64,000 nt of DNA from Inhella crocodyli (GCF_004004565.1 NZ_SACM01000005.1:62001-126000); one strand, 5' to 3'. Counted from the stretch's first letter, positions 16,070 through 25,635 are shown. Notes: generated by a model not told the origin, from the letters alone. Numbers and translations are program-made.

Positions 16070-17383
16070 ATGCCCCGTCGCCGCCTTGCCTTCCTGTGGA
16101 TCGCCCTGCTGAGCGGGGCGGGGCTGCTAGGGTGGTGGGGCTTGGCGCCACAAGTCCCTTCCCATGGGCAGACGGCGCCCTGGCCCGTGCCGACAGTCAG
16201 CGCCAGCGCGCCTGCACCGAACGCCTCTGGCGGCGACCCTTGGGGGCTGCTGGCCGCGGCGCAAAGCGCGCAAAGCGCGCAAAGCGGCGAACCACCCGCC
16301 ATGCCCCAGGTCAAGCCCGAAATGAGCGAGGCCGACTGGCAAGCCTTCGACCGCCAATGGTGCGCGGCCATGGCCCCGGTGCGCGAGCGTCTGCAAGGAG
16401 GCGGCAGCTGGCTCGACTCGGTGCGCGTGGCCATGGAAGACCCCGAGCGCTTCGAACTGTCCAAGGACCAGCAGGACTTGATGCACGAACTGCTCGCGCA
16501 GCGGACCGAGCAAGCGCTCCTGACCAAGGACCACGCACGCAGCCGTGCCGTGGCACTGTGGGCGCACAGCGCGCGCAGCGGTTCGGCGGAGCCCGCCCCG
16601 GGTGCCGCGCTGCTGGCGCTGGCGCAAAGCACCCGCGACCCCATGGTCGTGGCCTTGGCTGCGCAGACCTTGCGCGACCCAGCGTCGGCGCAACTGGCGC
16701 GTGCCCTGTGGCGCGAACTGGAGCCCGACAACCTGGCCCCATTGCTGCTGGCGCGGGGCGACGAGAAGCTGGCACCCGAAGTGTTCTTGCAGCGCATCGC
16801 CCAGGCAGGACGGCACGAGACTTACCTGGACGACGCGATGGCACTCCTGCTCGGCGTGCCACCGCCCATCCGCGGCGGCCCCTCTGAATGGACGGCGCAG
16901 GTGGCCGCCACAGGACGCCAGGCGGCCGTGGCCGTTCCCTGGGCCCGGTCGCTCTCGCGACCCTGCCAAGGCTCGGTTGCACCGGACCGCGCTGCCTTGT
17001 GCGAGCAGGCCGCCCAGCGCATCTGGAACTTAGGACCCGACAGCGTGCTGCTGGCCTCAGAGGCCCTGAAGATGGTGCGTGACCGCCCCGCCCAGCGCTC
17101 CACCGCGTGGGACGAGCGCGCGCAACAAGTGGAGGCGAGCTTCCAGTGGCAGGCCGACGAGGCGCAGCGCACGATGGACGAGACCCCCAAGCGCATCGCT
17201 TGCCTGCCTGCGCCCTCCCTGCAGCGCGCGATGGTGGAGAGCCGGGTGCAGGGGGAATGGGCCACGGTCCAGCGCCACCTCAGTGCGCAGCCCGGGGCGA
17301 CGGCGGCCCTGGCGGCGCGCTTCCGGGCCGGGCGGCAGGGTCGGAGCCTGATCGATCCCGAGCCGTCCAAGTCGCGCCTCTGA
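16070..17383 (+). CDS. Membrane-anchored protein of unknown function, paralogue A
   Basis: Not recognised. 437 aa: a short Arg-rich N-terminus, one transmembrane segment (about residues 7-24), a Pro/Ser/Ala linker, then a helical periplasmic domain. Its sequence runs in register with the next gene: both share DPWGLL/TAWTLLAAA, MSEADWQAFDRQWCAA/MSDADWLAYDRQWCAA, LAQSTRDPMVVALA/LAESTRDPLALALA, ACLPAP/ACMPSP and a similar C-terminal end. The repeated Cys contexts (QWCAA, PCQG, LCEQA, IACLPAP) suggest disulfides. It begins 65 bp after the DUF1579-like gene. Confidence 0.65.
   Translation: MPRRRLAFLWIALLSGAGLLGWWGLAPQVPSHGQTAPWPVPTVSASAPAPNASGGDPWGLLAAAQSAQSAQSGEPPAMPQVKPEMSEADWQAFDRQWCAAMAPVRERLQGGGSWLDSVRVAMEDPERFELSKDQQDLMHELLAQRTEQALLTKDHARSRAVALWAHSARSGSAEPAPGAALLALAQSTRDPMVVALAAQTLRDPASAQLARALWRELEPDNLAPLLLARGDEKLAPEVFLQRIAQAGRHETYLDDAMALLLGVPPPIRGGPSEWTAQVAATGRQAAVAVPWARSLSRPCQGSVAPDRAALCEQAAQRIWNLGPDSVLLASEALKMVRDRPAQRSTAWDERAQQVEASFQWQADEAQRTMDETPKRIACLPAPSLQRAMVESRVQGEWATVQRHLSAQPGATAALAARFRAGRQGRSLIDPEPSKSRL
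16261..16287 (+). repeat. Three tandem 9-bp units encoding Ala-Gln-Ser
   Basis: GCAAAGCGC occurs twice (16261-16269 and 16270-16278), followed by GCAAAGCGG (16279-16287). The array lies in the linker just after the membrane anchor of paralogue A and is absent from paralogue B. The unit length is a multiple of three, so copy-number change would only lengthen the linker. Confidence 0.7.
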
Positions 17384-17408
17384 CGCCCTACAGCGCCCGC
17401 CAATCGCC

Positions 17409-18680
17409 ATGACCCACCGACGCTTCAACCTGTTCGCTCGACAACGCTGGGCGTGGGGGGCCCTGCTGTTGTTGGCCGGCGCCGGACTGGGCTGGATGCT
17501 GAGCGATCGCCCTCCTGCGCCCCAGGGCGAAACTGTCAGCGCGCCCGCCCGACCCGCCACCGCATCGCCCTCCGTACCGAGCGCATCAGCACCCACGGCG
17601 TGGACCTTGCTGGCCGCCGCCGAGCAAGCCACCCGAGCCGCGATCCCGCCCAAGCCGAAGCTCAAGACCCGCATGAGCGACGCCGACTGGTTGGCCTACG
17701 ACCGGCAGTGGTGCGCGGCCCTGCAGCCTTTGCGGGAGAGCCTGCAAGCCAGCCCGGACTTGCACCCGCTGTTGATGGCCGCCTGGATGCCCTCGGAAGA
17801 TGACTCCCGCCGAATGGCCGACCTCTTGACGCAGCGCGCGCAGCAAGTGCTGCAGGCCAAGGGCGACGTGGCCAGCCAGGCGGTGGGACTTTGGTGGCGC
17901 GCCACGTTGGTGCCCCCCCACGACTTCAGCGCCCTGCACGCGCTGGCCGAGTCCACGCGCGACCCGTTGGCCTTGGCCCTGGCCCACCGCAAGGACGGGC
18001 CGGCCCGCTTGGGCCTGCTGTGGCGGGACACGGAGCCGCAGAACTTGGCGGCGATTTGGGCCGCCCAGACGCACGAGAAGCTGCCGATTGAGGAACTGCT
18101 CGCGCGCGTGGCCCAGGCCACGCGCAACGACAACGGTCTCCCGGAAGCCTTCCGGCGCCTGGACGCCACGGCACCGCCCCATGGCGGCGGCTTCGTGGCC
18201 GTGATGCACCAGACCTGGGCCGTGGGCGTCTACTCCGCAGAGGCCTTGCCTTCGCAGGCCCTGGCCATGACACAGGCCTGCAGCCGGTCCCGCGACCCCG
18301 CGCTGCTGGCGGCCTGTGAACGCGCGGCCGAGCGCATGTGGGCCCTCGGCCCGAACGACGTTATGGGTGCGCTGACGGTGCTGTCCATGGTGCGGGCCCA
18401 CAGCGGGCGCTCCCCGGCCTGGGACGCCCGCGCACGACAGGTGGAGGCCATGTGGCAGATGGAAGCCGACGATGCGCAAGCGGCGCTGCACGCCATGCCC
18501 CGCGCCCTGGCCTGCATGCCCAGCCCCGTGACCCAGGCGCTGACCCGCGAGCGCCTGATCCAGGACGCCTGGGCCTGGTGGCAGGCCCGACTGCCCCAAG
18601 ACCCCCAAGCGCTGCTGACCTTGAGCGAGCGTTACCGCCAGGGCAACAAGGGCAAGGGCCTGCTGGCCCCGCGACCTTAG
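17409..18680 (+). CDS. Membrane-anchored protein of unknown function, paralogue B
   Basis: 423 aa with the same plan as the preceding gene: one N-terminal transmembrane segment (about residues 14-31), a Pro/Ala-rich linker, then a helical domain with shared motifs (DADWLAYDRQWCAAL, ESTRDPLALALAH, CERAAERMWALGPNDV, ARQVEAMWQMEADDAQAAL). It is clearly a tandem duplication that has since diverged. The start is 25 bp after the previous stop. It ends in a 4-bp convergent overlap with the histidine kinase gene on the other strand. No enzymatic motif is seen. Confidence 0.65.
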   Translation: MTHRRFNLFARQRWAWGALLLLAGAGLGWMLSDRPPAPQGETVSAPARPATASPSVPSASAPTAWTLLAAAEQATRAAIPPKPKLKTRMSDADWLAYDRQWCAALQPLRESLQASPDLHPLLMAAWMPSEDDSRRMADLLTQRAQQVLQAKGDVASQAVGLWWRATLVPPHDFSALHALAESTRDPLALALAHRKDGPARLGLLWRDTEPQNLAAIWAAQTHEKLPIEELLARVAQATRNDNGLPEAFRRLDATAPPHGGGFVAVMHQTWAVGVYSAEALPSQALAMTQACSRSRDPALLAACERAAERMWALGPNDVMGALTVLSMVRAHSGRSPAWDARARQVEAMWQMEADDAQAALHAMPRALACMPSPVTQALTRERLIQDAWAWWQARLPQDPQALLTLSERYRQGNKGKGLLAPRP

Positions 18681-20785
18681 TGCAGCGGGCGGCCGGCGCC
18701 CTGCGGCCCGGCCACCGGCACCCACACCCGGAAGCGCGTGCCCACGCCGGGCGTGGAGTCGAGCTCGATATGGCCCTCGTGCTTCTTGATGATCGAGAAC
18801 GACAGCGACAGGCCCAGGCCCGTGCCTTGCCCCACGGGCTTGGTGGTGAAGAAAGGTTCGAACACGCGGCGCTGCACCTCGGGCGTCATGCCCATGCCGT
18901 TGTCTTGCACCTCGACCCACACCCCATCCACGCCCTCGTGGGCGCCCACGCCGGTGCGCACCACGATCTCGCCGTCTTGCTCGATGGCCTGGGCCGCGTT
19001 GACGACGAGGTTCATGAACACCTGGTTCAACTGACCGGCCAGGCAATGCACGCGCGGGATCTCGCCGTAGGCCTTCACCACGCGGGCCTTGTACTTGAGC
19101 TCGTGCATGGCCATGTTCAGCGTGCTGTCCAGGCCGGCGTTGAGGTCGGCGTCCTGCCAGTCGGATTGGTCGACGCGGCTGAAGTCCTTGAGGTCCAGGA
19201 TGATCTTCTTGACCCGCGCCAGCCCCTCGTCGCTTTGGTCCAGCAATTGCGGCAGGTCTTGCAGCACGTAGTCCACGTCGGCGGCGTGGCGAAGGCGCGC
19301 CAGCTCTTGCGGGGCAGCGCCTTGCTCGTGGCCCCGCACCAGGGCGATGAGGCCGAGGGCGTAGCGGCGCATGGACACGAGGTTGCTGCAAACGAAGCCC
19401 AAGGGGTTGTTGATCTCGTGCGCCAAGCCCGCGGCCAACTGTCCCAGCGAGGCCATCTTTTCCGACTGGATGAGCTGGTTCTGGGCCTCGGCCAGGCGCT
19501 GATTGACCTCCTTGAGCGCGCGGTAGTTGCCGACCAACTCGCGCTGGGCCCGCATCACACCGGTGCGGTCTTGCAGCAGCCACCAGACCTGGGGCACGCC
19601 GTCGATCGCGTCCGACAGGTAAGCAATGCACTGCACCCACAGGCTGCTGCCATCGGCGCAGCGCAGGTGCACCTCGTGGGTGAAGGAGTCGCCGTCGCGC
19701 AGCGCGGCACGGGCGGTTCGCAAAAAGTCGCGGTACTCGGCGCGGCTGAAGAAGAAGCGGCGGGCGCCGAGCCCGCCGGGGCCGCCCTCGTCCAGGCCGA
19801 ACATGTGGTGGAAGGTGCGGTTGGCGCGGGTGATGCGCCCACCGCGGCTGGCCACGATGCCCACCGGCGCATTGGCCATGAAGGCGTCCAGTTCGTGGTG
19901 GGTGACCAGCAGCTCGGCCGTGCGCGCGGCCACCATGTCCTCGAGCTCGGCGCGATGGCGGCGCACCTCGTCCTCGGCGATGCGGCGGTCGCTCACGTCT
20001 TGCAGGGTTTCGATCGCGCCGACGACACGCCCGCCTTCGTCTTGCAGGGGCGCCGCCGTCACTTGCAGCCATCGCCCCCTTCCACCCAAGTTGGGAAAGT
20101 AGCCTTCGAACTGCCAAGCCCGGGGGTCGGAGGCCGATCGTTTGAGCCCGGTCCCGTAAATCTCCAGCCCGACGCGATCGACGCGACCGTCCATCACCAA
20201 GTCGGCCAGCAAGGGGCGCGGTGCCTCGTAGAAGGCGCGCCAGGCCTCGGTGGCCCCCATCATGTCGCGCGAGGGCACGCCCGTGAGCCGCTCGCAGGCC
20301 GCGTTCCAGTAGCTGACGCGGCCGCGCTCGTCGAGCACGAAGGCCGGCACCGGGTCGTTCTCCATGATCTGGTGCAGCAGCTGGCTGAGCTCCAGCAAGG
20401 TTTCTTGGCTGGTATGGATGTCTTGCAGGTCGCGCCCGGTCAGCACCAGCACGCGATCACGCCCGACGGCCCAGGGCCGGGCGCTGAACTCAAACGCCCG
20501 CGCCCTGCCGTCGGCGCCATGCAGGCGCAGTTCGACCCCACTCGTGTCCGCTTCCCCGGCCCAGGCTTGCGCCAGGTAAGCCTGAAGGGCCTGGCCGCCC
20601 TCGCCCACCCACCAGTCCAGGCCGGCCAGCGGCGTGCCGGCCGGGGCCTCGCGCCCCAGCAGTTGGCGCAAAGCGGTGTTGGCGAAGCGCAGGCCCTGGG
20701 CGTCGCACACCAGGGTGGGCGCGCTGCTGGCGTCCAGCAGCGCGAAAGGGTCCGAGGCCGGCTGGGGAAAGGGGGCGACGGCCAT
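18677..20785 (-). CDS. Soluble triple-PAS histidine kinase (copy 1)
   Basis: 702 aa with no transmembrane segment. PAS-like modules lie at about 15-120, 135-270 (NDPVPAFVLDERGRVSYWNAACERLTG; with a PAC-like region ending SDRR) and 305-420, with a coiled coil at about 275-300. The dimerisation/phosphoacceptor helix has His456 in LAHEINNPLGF. The ATPase domain shows the N box (NQVFMNLVVNAAQAI), the DNGMGM G1 box, the FEPFFTTKPVGQGTGLGLS F/G2 boxes and a final GTRFRVWVP. It is cytoplasmic by sequence and so probably senses an internal redox, light or ligand cue. It lies 24 bp downstream of a receiver gene, its likely partner. A close relative lies at 22941-25076. Confidence 0.9.
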   Translation of the reverse strand: MAVAPFPQPASDPFALLDASSAPTLVCDAQGLRFANTALRQLLGREAPAGTPLAGLDWWVGEGGQALQAYLAQAWAGEADTSGVELRLHGADGRARAFEFSARPWAVGRDRVLVLTGRDLQDIHTSQETLLELSQLLHQIMENDPVPAFVLDERGRVSYWNAACERLTGVPSRDMMGATEAWRAFYEAPRPLLADLVMDGRVDRVGLEIYGTGLKRSASDPRAWQFEGYFPNLGGRGRWLQVTAAPLQDEGGRVVGAIETLQDVSDRRIAEDEVRRHRAELEDMVAARTAELLVTHHELDAFMANAPVGIVASRGGRITRANRTFHHMFGLDEGGPGGLGARRFFFSRAEYRDFLRTARAALRDGDSFTHEVHLRCADGSSLWVQCIAYLSDAIDGVPQVWWLLQDRTGVMRAQRELVGNYRALKEVNQRLAEAQNQLIQSEKMASLGQLAAGLAHEINNPLGFVCSNLVSMRRYALGLIALVRGHEQGAAPQELARLRHAADVDYVLQDLPQLLDQSDEGLARVKKIILDLKDFSRVDQSDWQDADLNAGLDSTLNMAMHELKYKARVVKAYGEIPRVHCLAGQLNQVFMNLVVNAAQAIEQDGEIVVRTGVGAHEGVDGVWVEVQDNGMGMTPEVQRRVFEPFFTTKPVGQGTGLGLSLSFSIIKKHEGHIELDSTPGVGTRFRVWVPVAGPQGAGRPLH

Positions 20786-20809
20786 GGCAGGACGGCGCAG
20801 GGTCGCGCG

Positions 20810-21286
20810 TCAGGCGGCCGCGGGGGGCTCGCTGCCCGAGGTCTCGCCGGGGTGGAAGTCGGCGCGGGCCAGGGCCTCGGCCTGCGCCGTTTCGCCCAGG
20901 TAATGGGCCAATCCAGCCTCCAGCGCCAGGATCAACTCCGCGTCGTTCCAGGGCTTCATCAAGAAGCGCTGCACCTGCGCCGCGTTGATGGCCGCCGCCA
21001 GGCCGTCGCGGTCCACCTGGCCTGAAAGCATGATGCGCGCGCAGTGCGGCTGCAGGCAGCGGAGCTCGGCCAAAACGTCGGCCCCGTTGAGACCGGGCAT
21101 GCGGTAGTCGGACACCACCACGGCGTAGGCCTGCGTCTGAATGCGCTGCACGGCGGCCACCGGGTCGGACTCCAGGTCCACCTCCACCGGGATCGAGGCA
21201 TCGCGAAAGTGATGCCGGATTTGCCGGTGCAAGGCTTGCAAGATGTGGGGTTCGTCGTCGACAAGCAAGACGCGCAAAGGGGTCAT
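20810..21286 (-). CDS. Single-domain response regulator (copy 1)
   Basis: 158 aa: one receiver domain (about 1-125) plus a 30-residue low-complexity tail and no DNA-binding or enzymatic output. The acidic pocket is VDDE (Asp10-Asp11), the phosphoacceptor Asp60 lies in VSDYRMP, Ser88 and Lys111 (LMKPWND) are in place. The KPW-type alpha5 region and SGQVDRDGL resemble receivers of RpfG-type proteins. It is the first gene of an operon with histidine kinase copy 1 and is divergent from the GAF-PAS-PAS gene. Confidence 0.88.
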   Translation of the reverse strand: MTPLRVLLVDDEPHILQALHRQIRHHFRDASIPVEVDLESDPVAAVQRIQTQAYAVVVSDYRMPGLNGADVLAELRCLQPHCARIMLSGQVDRDGLAAAINAAQVQRFLMKPWNDAELILALEAGLAHYLGETAQAEALARADFHPGETSGSEPPAAA

Positions 21287-21543
21287 GCCAAGCTCCTGTG
21301 AGGGTCCACCAACGCGCGCTTTGCCCGGGCTGGCTCGGCGTCATGCACGGCCCCATTCTTCTCCACGCCGCGACCGCTGGGCAGTGACCTTGTGCGCAGA
21401 TCGGCGCGAATAAGTTTTCGAGTTCGCCAAGACATCACGATCTCCCTGCCGCGCCTGCGGCTTTTGTCGCGACCGTGAACGAATTGGCAGACAGCGCCCG
21501 CCGCCGTCCTTAGGCTTGCGTCCGCGCCAAGGAGCTCGTTGCC

Positions 21544-22884
21544 ATGAACACTGCCCTTCCCGCGCCGGCCCCCTCGTTGGCACCGGACGCCGATTTGCTG
21601 GAGCACATCGCCACGATCGGGCTGAACCTGACCGGCAACCTCGACCTCGATGGCGTCTTCCAGGCCCTGCGCCGCGAGGCCGGATCGCTGCTCGATGCGA
21701 CCTCCTTCATGCTGTGGTGGCGCGAGCCCGACGGCGCCGGCCTGAGCCTGCGCCTGGGCGACGAAGCGGGGCAGCCCCTGCCCGCGCGACGGGTGGACTG
21801 GCACGACCCGGGCTCCAACGTGGCGCGTTGCGCGCGCGACTGCGTGGAGGTGGTGCTGAACGTGCCGCGCGGCACGCAGGACGCGCAGCACATGCCCGGC
21901 ACGCAGTCCATGCATTCGGCGCTCTTCGGTCCATTGGTGGTGGGCGCGAAGGTGATGGGCGTGCTCTCGGTCCAGTCGCCCGACGAGCAGGCCTATGGCG
22001 ACGCGCAACGGCACATCTTCCGCACCCTGTGCGCCTTCGGCGCCATCGGCATCAACAACGCCCACGCCTACCGGGCGATGCAAGACGCCCAAGCGGCGAT
22101 GCAGGCCGAGCAAGCGCGCTACCGCAACGTGGTCGAGCACGTGTCCGAGGCCGTGTGCATCTACCAAGACGGCCGCATCGTGTTGTGCAACTCCAAGGCT
22201 TGCCGGCTGACGGGCTACGCTGCGGAGGAGTTGCTGGGCAAGACCTTCGAGCAGACCACCTACGTGGGCGACATCCCGGCCACGGCCGCCTGGATCCGCC
22301 AGCATTTGAAGCAGCAAGCGGCGCCGCGCTACCACCGCTTCCGCGCGTTGCGCAAAGACGGCAAGGTGGTCTGGACCGAGGCCAGCATGGAGGCCATCGT
22401 GTGGGACGGTCGCCCGGCGGTCATCGGCGTGTTCACCGACCTCACCGAGCGCATGGGCCTGGACCACGCGCTGCGGCGCTCGGAAGAGTTGCACCGCGCG
22501 TTGGTGACGCACGCGCAAGAGGGCATCCTCGTCGTGCAGGACGGCTGCATCGTGTTTGCCAATCCCAAGGCCGACCGGCTGATCGGCGCGCACCTCGGCG
22601 GTCGCGCCGTCGATCGCCTGTTTTCGATGGTGCCGGAAGCCGATGCCCGAACCCTGCGCAAGGCTTGCCAGGGCTTGCTGGACCAAGGCAAGGACAGCCA
22701 CTTCGTCAGCGAGCAGCCCGTCGGCTTGGTGGCCGAGTCGGGGGCCGTGCGGTGGCTGGCTTTCAGCGCCGTGTGCGTGGAGTGGGAGCACCAACCCGGC
22801 CTGCTGGTCTTTCTCGGTGACCTGACGCGATGCACCGAGAACGAGCTGCGCGCCCGCAGCGCCACGCTGGCCGCCCCCGATTGA
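21544..22884 (+). CDS. GAF-PAS-PAS sensor without an output domain
   Basis: 446 aa. A GAF domain covers about 17-180, a first PAS about 190-315 (VSEAVCIYQDGRIVLCNSKA, PAC ending TDLTER) and a second about 320-435 (AQEGILVVQDGCIVFANPKA). Nothing follows the second PAS: no kinase, GGDEF, HD-GYP or DNA-binding module. The ribosome binding site AAGGAG lies well placed before ATG 21544. The protein sits on the strand opposite to two kinase/receiver operons, and its 3' end converges with kinase copy 2. It may act as an accessory ligand sensor that docks to one of the PAS kinases. Confidence 0.85.
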   Translation: MNTALPAPAPSLAPDADLLEHIATIGLNLTGNLDLDGVFQALRREAGSLLDATSFMLWWREPDGAGLSLRLGDEAGQPLPARRVDWHDPGSNVARCARDCVEVVLNVPRGTQDAQHMPGTQSMHSALFGPLVVGAKVMGVLSVQSPDEQAYGDAQRHIFRTLCAFGAIGINNAHAYRAMQDAQAAMQAEQARYRNVVEHVSEAVCIYQDGRIVLCNSKACRLTGYAAEELLGKTFEQTTYVGDIPATAAWIRQHLKQQAAPRYHRFRALRKDGKVVWTEASMEAIVWDGRPAVIGVFTDLTERMGLDHALRRSEELHRALVTHAQEGILVVQDGCIVFANPKADRLIGAHLGGRAVDRLFSMVPEADARTLRKACQGLLDQGKDSHFVSEQPVGLVAESGAVRWLAFSAVCVEWEHQPGLLVFLGDLTRCTENELRARSATLAAPD

Positions 22885-22940
22885 CTTGCTTTGGCCTGAA
22901 GCGCTGACGCACCGGCCCCGCACCGAGGCGGCTCCGGCCC

Positions 22941-25076
22941 TCAGGCCGCGTCGGTCTTGGGGCCGCGCAGCGGCACCCACACCCGGAAGCGCGTGCCCGC
23001 GCCCGGCGCCGAGTCCAGCTCGATGTTGCCCGCGTGCTTCTTGACGATCGAGAAGGACAGGGACAGGCCCAGCCCGGTGCCCTGACCGACCGGCTTGGTG
23101 GTGAAGAAGGGCTCAAAAATGCGCCGTTGCACCTCGGGCGGCATGCCGCAGCCGTTGTCCTGCACCTCAACCCAAGCAAAGCGCTCGCTACCCAGGTCGT
23201 CGGTGCCTGTGCGCAGCGTGATCACGCCGTCCTTTTCGATGGCATGTGCGGCGTTGACGATGAGGTTCATGAACACCTGGTTCAACTGGCCCGCCAGGCA
23301 GCGCACGGGCGGCAGGGTGCCGTACTCGCGCACCACGCGCGCCTTGTACTTGACCTCGTTCATCACCACGTTGAGCGTGCTTTCCAGGCCGGCGTTCAAG
23401 TCGGCGTCCTGCCACTCGGAGTGGTCCACGCGGCTGAAATCCTTCAAGTCCTGGACGATCTTCTTGACGCGGTTGAGGCCGTCTTCGCTCTCCTTGAGCA
23501 GGACGGGCAGGTCTTCCGCCACGTAGTCCAAATCGGCCGCCTTCCTCAGGGGCTGGAGCTCGGCCGTGTCGGCGCCGCGTTCGTAGGCCTGCAGCAGGGC
23601 CAACATGCCTTCCACGTAGCGGCGCATCGAGCCCAAGTTGCTGTTGACGAAACCGATGGGGTTGTTGATCTCGTGCGCCACGCCGGCGGCCAATTGGCCG
23701 ATGGAGGCCATCTTTTCCGACTGCAACAACTGCCCCTGCGCCTCGGCCAAGCGGTCGTTGGTTTCTTGCAGTGCGCGGTTGTTCTCGACCAGGTCGCGCT
23801 GGGCGCGCATCACGTCGGAGCGGTCCTGCAGCAACCACCACACGCGCGGGCTGCCATCGGCCGCCTCCACCACGTAGGCGATGGCCTGCACCCACAGGCT
23901 CTCTCCCTGCAAGGTGCGCATGCGCGTCTCGTGCGAAAACATGCGGCCACTCTCCAGCTCGCCGCGGGCCATCTCGAAGAACGCGCCGTACTCGGCGTCG
24001 CTGAAGAACAGCTCGCGGCTGCGCAGGCCCGCGCCCTCGCCCTCGGGGATTTGGAACATGCGGGCGAACATGCGGTTGTGCCGGCCGATGCGCGTGCCCT
24101 CGGTCGCCGCGACGCCCACCGGCGCGTTCTCCATGAAGGCGTCCAGGTCGTGGTTGGAGATCAGCAGCTCGGCGGTGCGCTGGGCCACGGTTTCTTCCAA
24201 CTCGTTGCGGTGCCGCGTCAGGGCTTCCGCGGCCTCGCGGCGGTCGCTCACGTCTTGCAGGGTTTGGATGGCGCCGACGACCCGGCCGTCGCTGTCCAGC
24301 AAGGGCGCGGCCGTGGCGTGCACCCAGCGCCCCAGTTGGGGCACGAAGGCCTCGACCTCCCAGGCCTGCTGCGTCAGGGGCGAGGGCCGCAGGGCGTCGC
24401 CGTAAATCGCGAGGCCTTTGGAATCGGCCGAGCCGTCGACGACCAGGTCGGCCAGCAGCGGGCGGGCCGCCGGAAAGAAGGCCTTCCAGGCCTCGGCGGC
24501 ACCGACCATCGCGTAGCCCTGGCAGCCGGTCAGCCGGGCACAGGCCGCATTCCAGTGCGTCACGCGGTGGCTGGCGTCGATCACGAAGGTGGGGACCGGG
24601 TCGTTCTCGACGATCTGGTGCAGCATCTGGCTGACGTCCATCAGGCTCTGCTGCACGAAGTGCATGTCGCTCAGGTCCTGGGCCGTCATCAAGACCCAAA
24701 CCGCCCCCGCTTCTTCCAGGCGGCGCGCCGTCAACTCCAAGGTGCGGCTGGCGCCGCTGCCGGTGGTGACGCGCACCTCCAACACCGGCAGTTCTTCCGC
24801 CGACTCCAAGGCCTTGAGCCCGTAGGCACGCAGGCCCACGCGCTGCTCGGGCTCGGCCCAGGCATCGAAGGGCATGGCCTGCAATTCGGCCAAGGAATAG
24901 CCCAGCAGGCGCTGCATGGCGCCGTTGGCCAAGAGCAGGTTGCCCCCTGCGTGCACCAGGGTGGGCGCACTGACCGCGTCCAGCACCCGGGCGAACGCCG
25001 CCAGGCCGTCGGCGCTGGGCCGCGGCGCGGGGGTTGCGTTGGCCTGGATCGGCCAGGGGTGGACGGTGGCCGGCAT
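22941..25076 (-). CDS. Soluble triple-PAS histidine kinase (copy 2)
   Basis: 711 aa with the same architecture as copy 1: PAS-like modules at about 25-130, 150-285 (NDPVPTFVIDASHRVTHWNAACARLTG) and 315-430, a coiled coil, then His468 in VAHEINNPIGF and a complete ATPase domain (NQVFMNLIVNAAHAI, DNGCGM, FEPFFTTKPVGQGTGLGLS). The two kinases align almost throughout, with the N-terminal PAS region most different. No membrane segment. It is the last of three genes (25636-27003, 25079-25624, then this one) separated by only 2-11 bp, so the operon encodes an HD-GYP-type receiver, a lone receiver and the kinase. Confidence 0.9.
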   Translation of the reverse strand: MPATVHPWPIQANATPAPRPSADGLAAFARVLDAVSAPTLVHAGGNLLLANGAMQRLLGYSLAELQAMPFDAWAEPEQRVGLRAYGLKALESAEELPVLEVRVTTGSGASRTLELTARRLEEAGAVWVLMTAQDLSDMHFVQQSLMDVSQMLHQIVENDPVPTFVIDASHRVTHWNAACARLTGCQGYAMVGAAEAWKAFFPAARPLLADLVVDGSADSKGLAIYGDALRPSPLTQQAWEVEAFVPQLGRWVHATAAPLLDSDGRVVGAIQTLQDVSDRREAAEALTRHRNELEETVAQRTAELLISNHDLDAFMENAPVGVAATEGTRIGRHNRMFARMFQIPEGEGAGLRSRELFFSDAEYGAFFEMARGELESGRMFSHETRMRTLQGESLWVQAIAYVVEAADGSPRVWWLLQDRSDVMRAQRDLVENNRALQETNDRLAEAQGQLLQSEKMASIGQLAAGVAHEINNPIGFVNSNLGSMRRYVEGMLALLQAYERGADTAELQPLRKAADLDYVAEDLPVLLKESEDGLNRVKKIVQDLKDFSRVDHSEWQDADLNAGLESTLNVVMNEVKYKARVVREYGTLPPVRCLAGQLNQVFMNLIVNAAHAIEKDGVITLRTGTDDLGSERFAWVEVQDNGCGMPPEVQRRIFEPFFTTKPVGQGTGLGLSLSFSIVKKHAGNIELDSAPGAGTRFRVWVPLRGPKTDAA

Positions 25077-25078
25077 GG

Positions 25079-25624
25079 TCAGGGCGCCAGGACGTAGGCG
25101 CCGTCGCGGTCGAACTCGACGCGGGTGAGGCCGGGTTCCAGGCGTTCCAGGCGGCGGCGTTCCAGCTCCTGCGGGCTGATCTCGCCCTGATCGCTGCGCG
25201 CGCGGTCCAGCAATTCAACTTCGACGCGCGCGGCGTGGTGCTGGGCCAGGGCCGACTCGACGGCATCGACCAGGGCCCCTTCCGTCCAGGGTTTGGCCAG
25301 GAAGCGGTGCACTTGCGCGGAGTTGATGGCCTTGGTCAGGCCGTCTTGGTCCACCTGGCCCGACAGCATCAGGCGCGTGCACTGCGGCTGGGTGCTGCGC
25401 ATGTAGGTCAAGACCTCCACGCCGGTGAGGTCGGGCATGCGGTAGTCGGAGATGACCACGGCGTACGCCCGCTCCTCGATCAAGGCCAGGGCCCGGGTGG
25501 GGTCGCTCTCCATGTCGATGACGATGGCGCGGGGGTCCTGGCGGTAGTGGAAGCGCAACTGGCGCGCCAAGGCACTGAGGATGTGGGGCTCGTCGTCCAC
25601 CAAGAGCAGTCGCAGCGTGTCCAT
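25079..25624 (-). CDS. Single-domain response regulator (copy 2)
   Basis: 181 aa: a receiver domain like copy 1 (VDDE at 9-12, Asp60 in ISDYRMP, Lys in LAKPWTEG) followed by a longer charged tail (about 125-181). No recognised output domain; the tail could be a docking or coiled-coil segment. It begins 11 bp after the HD-GYP-type gene and its stop is 2 bp before the kinase start, so all three are probably translated together. A divergent relative of the receiver at 20810-21286. Confidence 0.88.
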   Translation of the reverse strand: MDTLRLLLVDDEPHILSALARQLRFHYRQDPRAIVIDMESDPTRALALIEERAYAVVISDYRMPDLTGVEVLTYMRSTQPQCTRLMLSGQVDQDGLTKAINSAQVHRFLAKPWTEGALVDAVESALAQHHAARVEVELLDRARSDQGEISPQELERRRLERLEPGLTRVEFDRDGAYVLAP

Positions 25625-25635
25625 GGCGATCTCCT

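Noticed and set aside
23034-25097. 687-codon plus-strand open frame
   Set aside because: Antisense to kinase copy 2, which has a complete set of kinase motifs. The plus-strand translation shows none.
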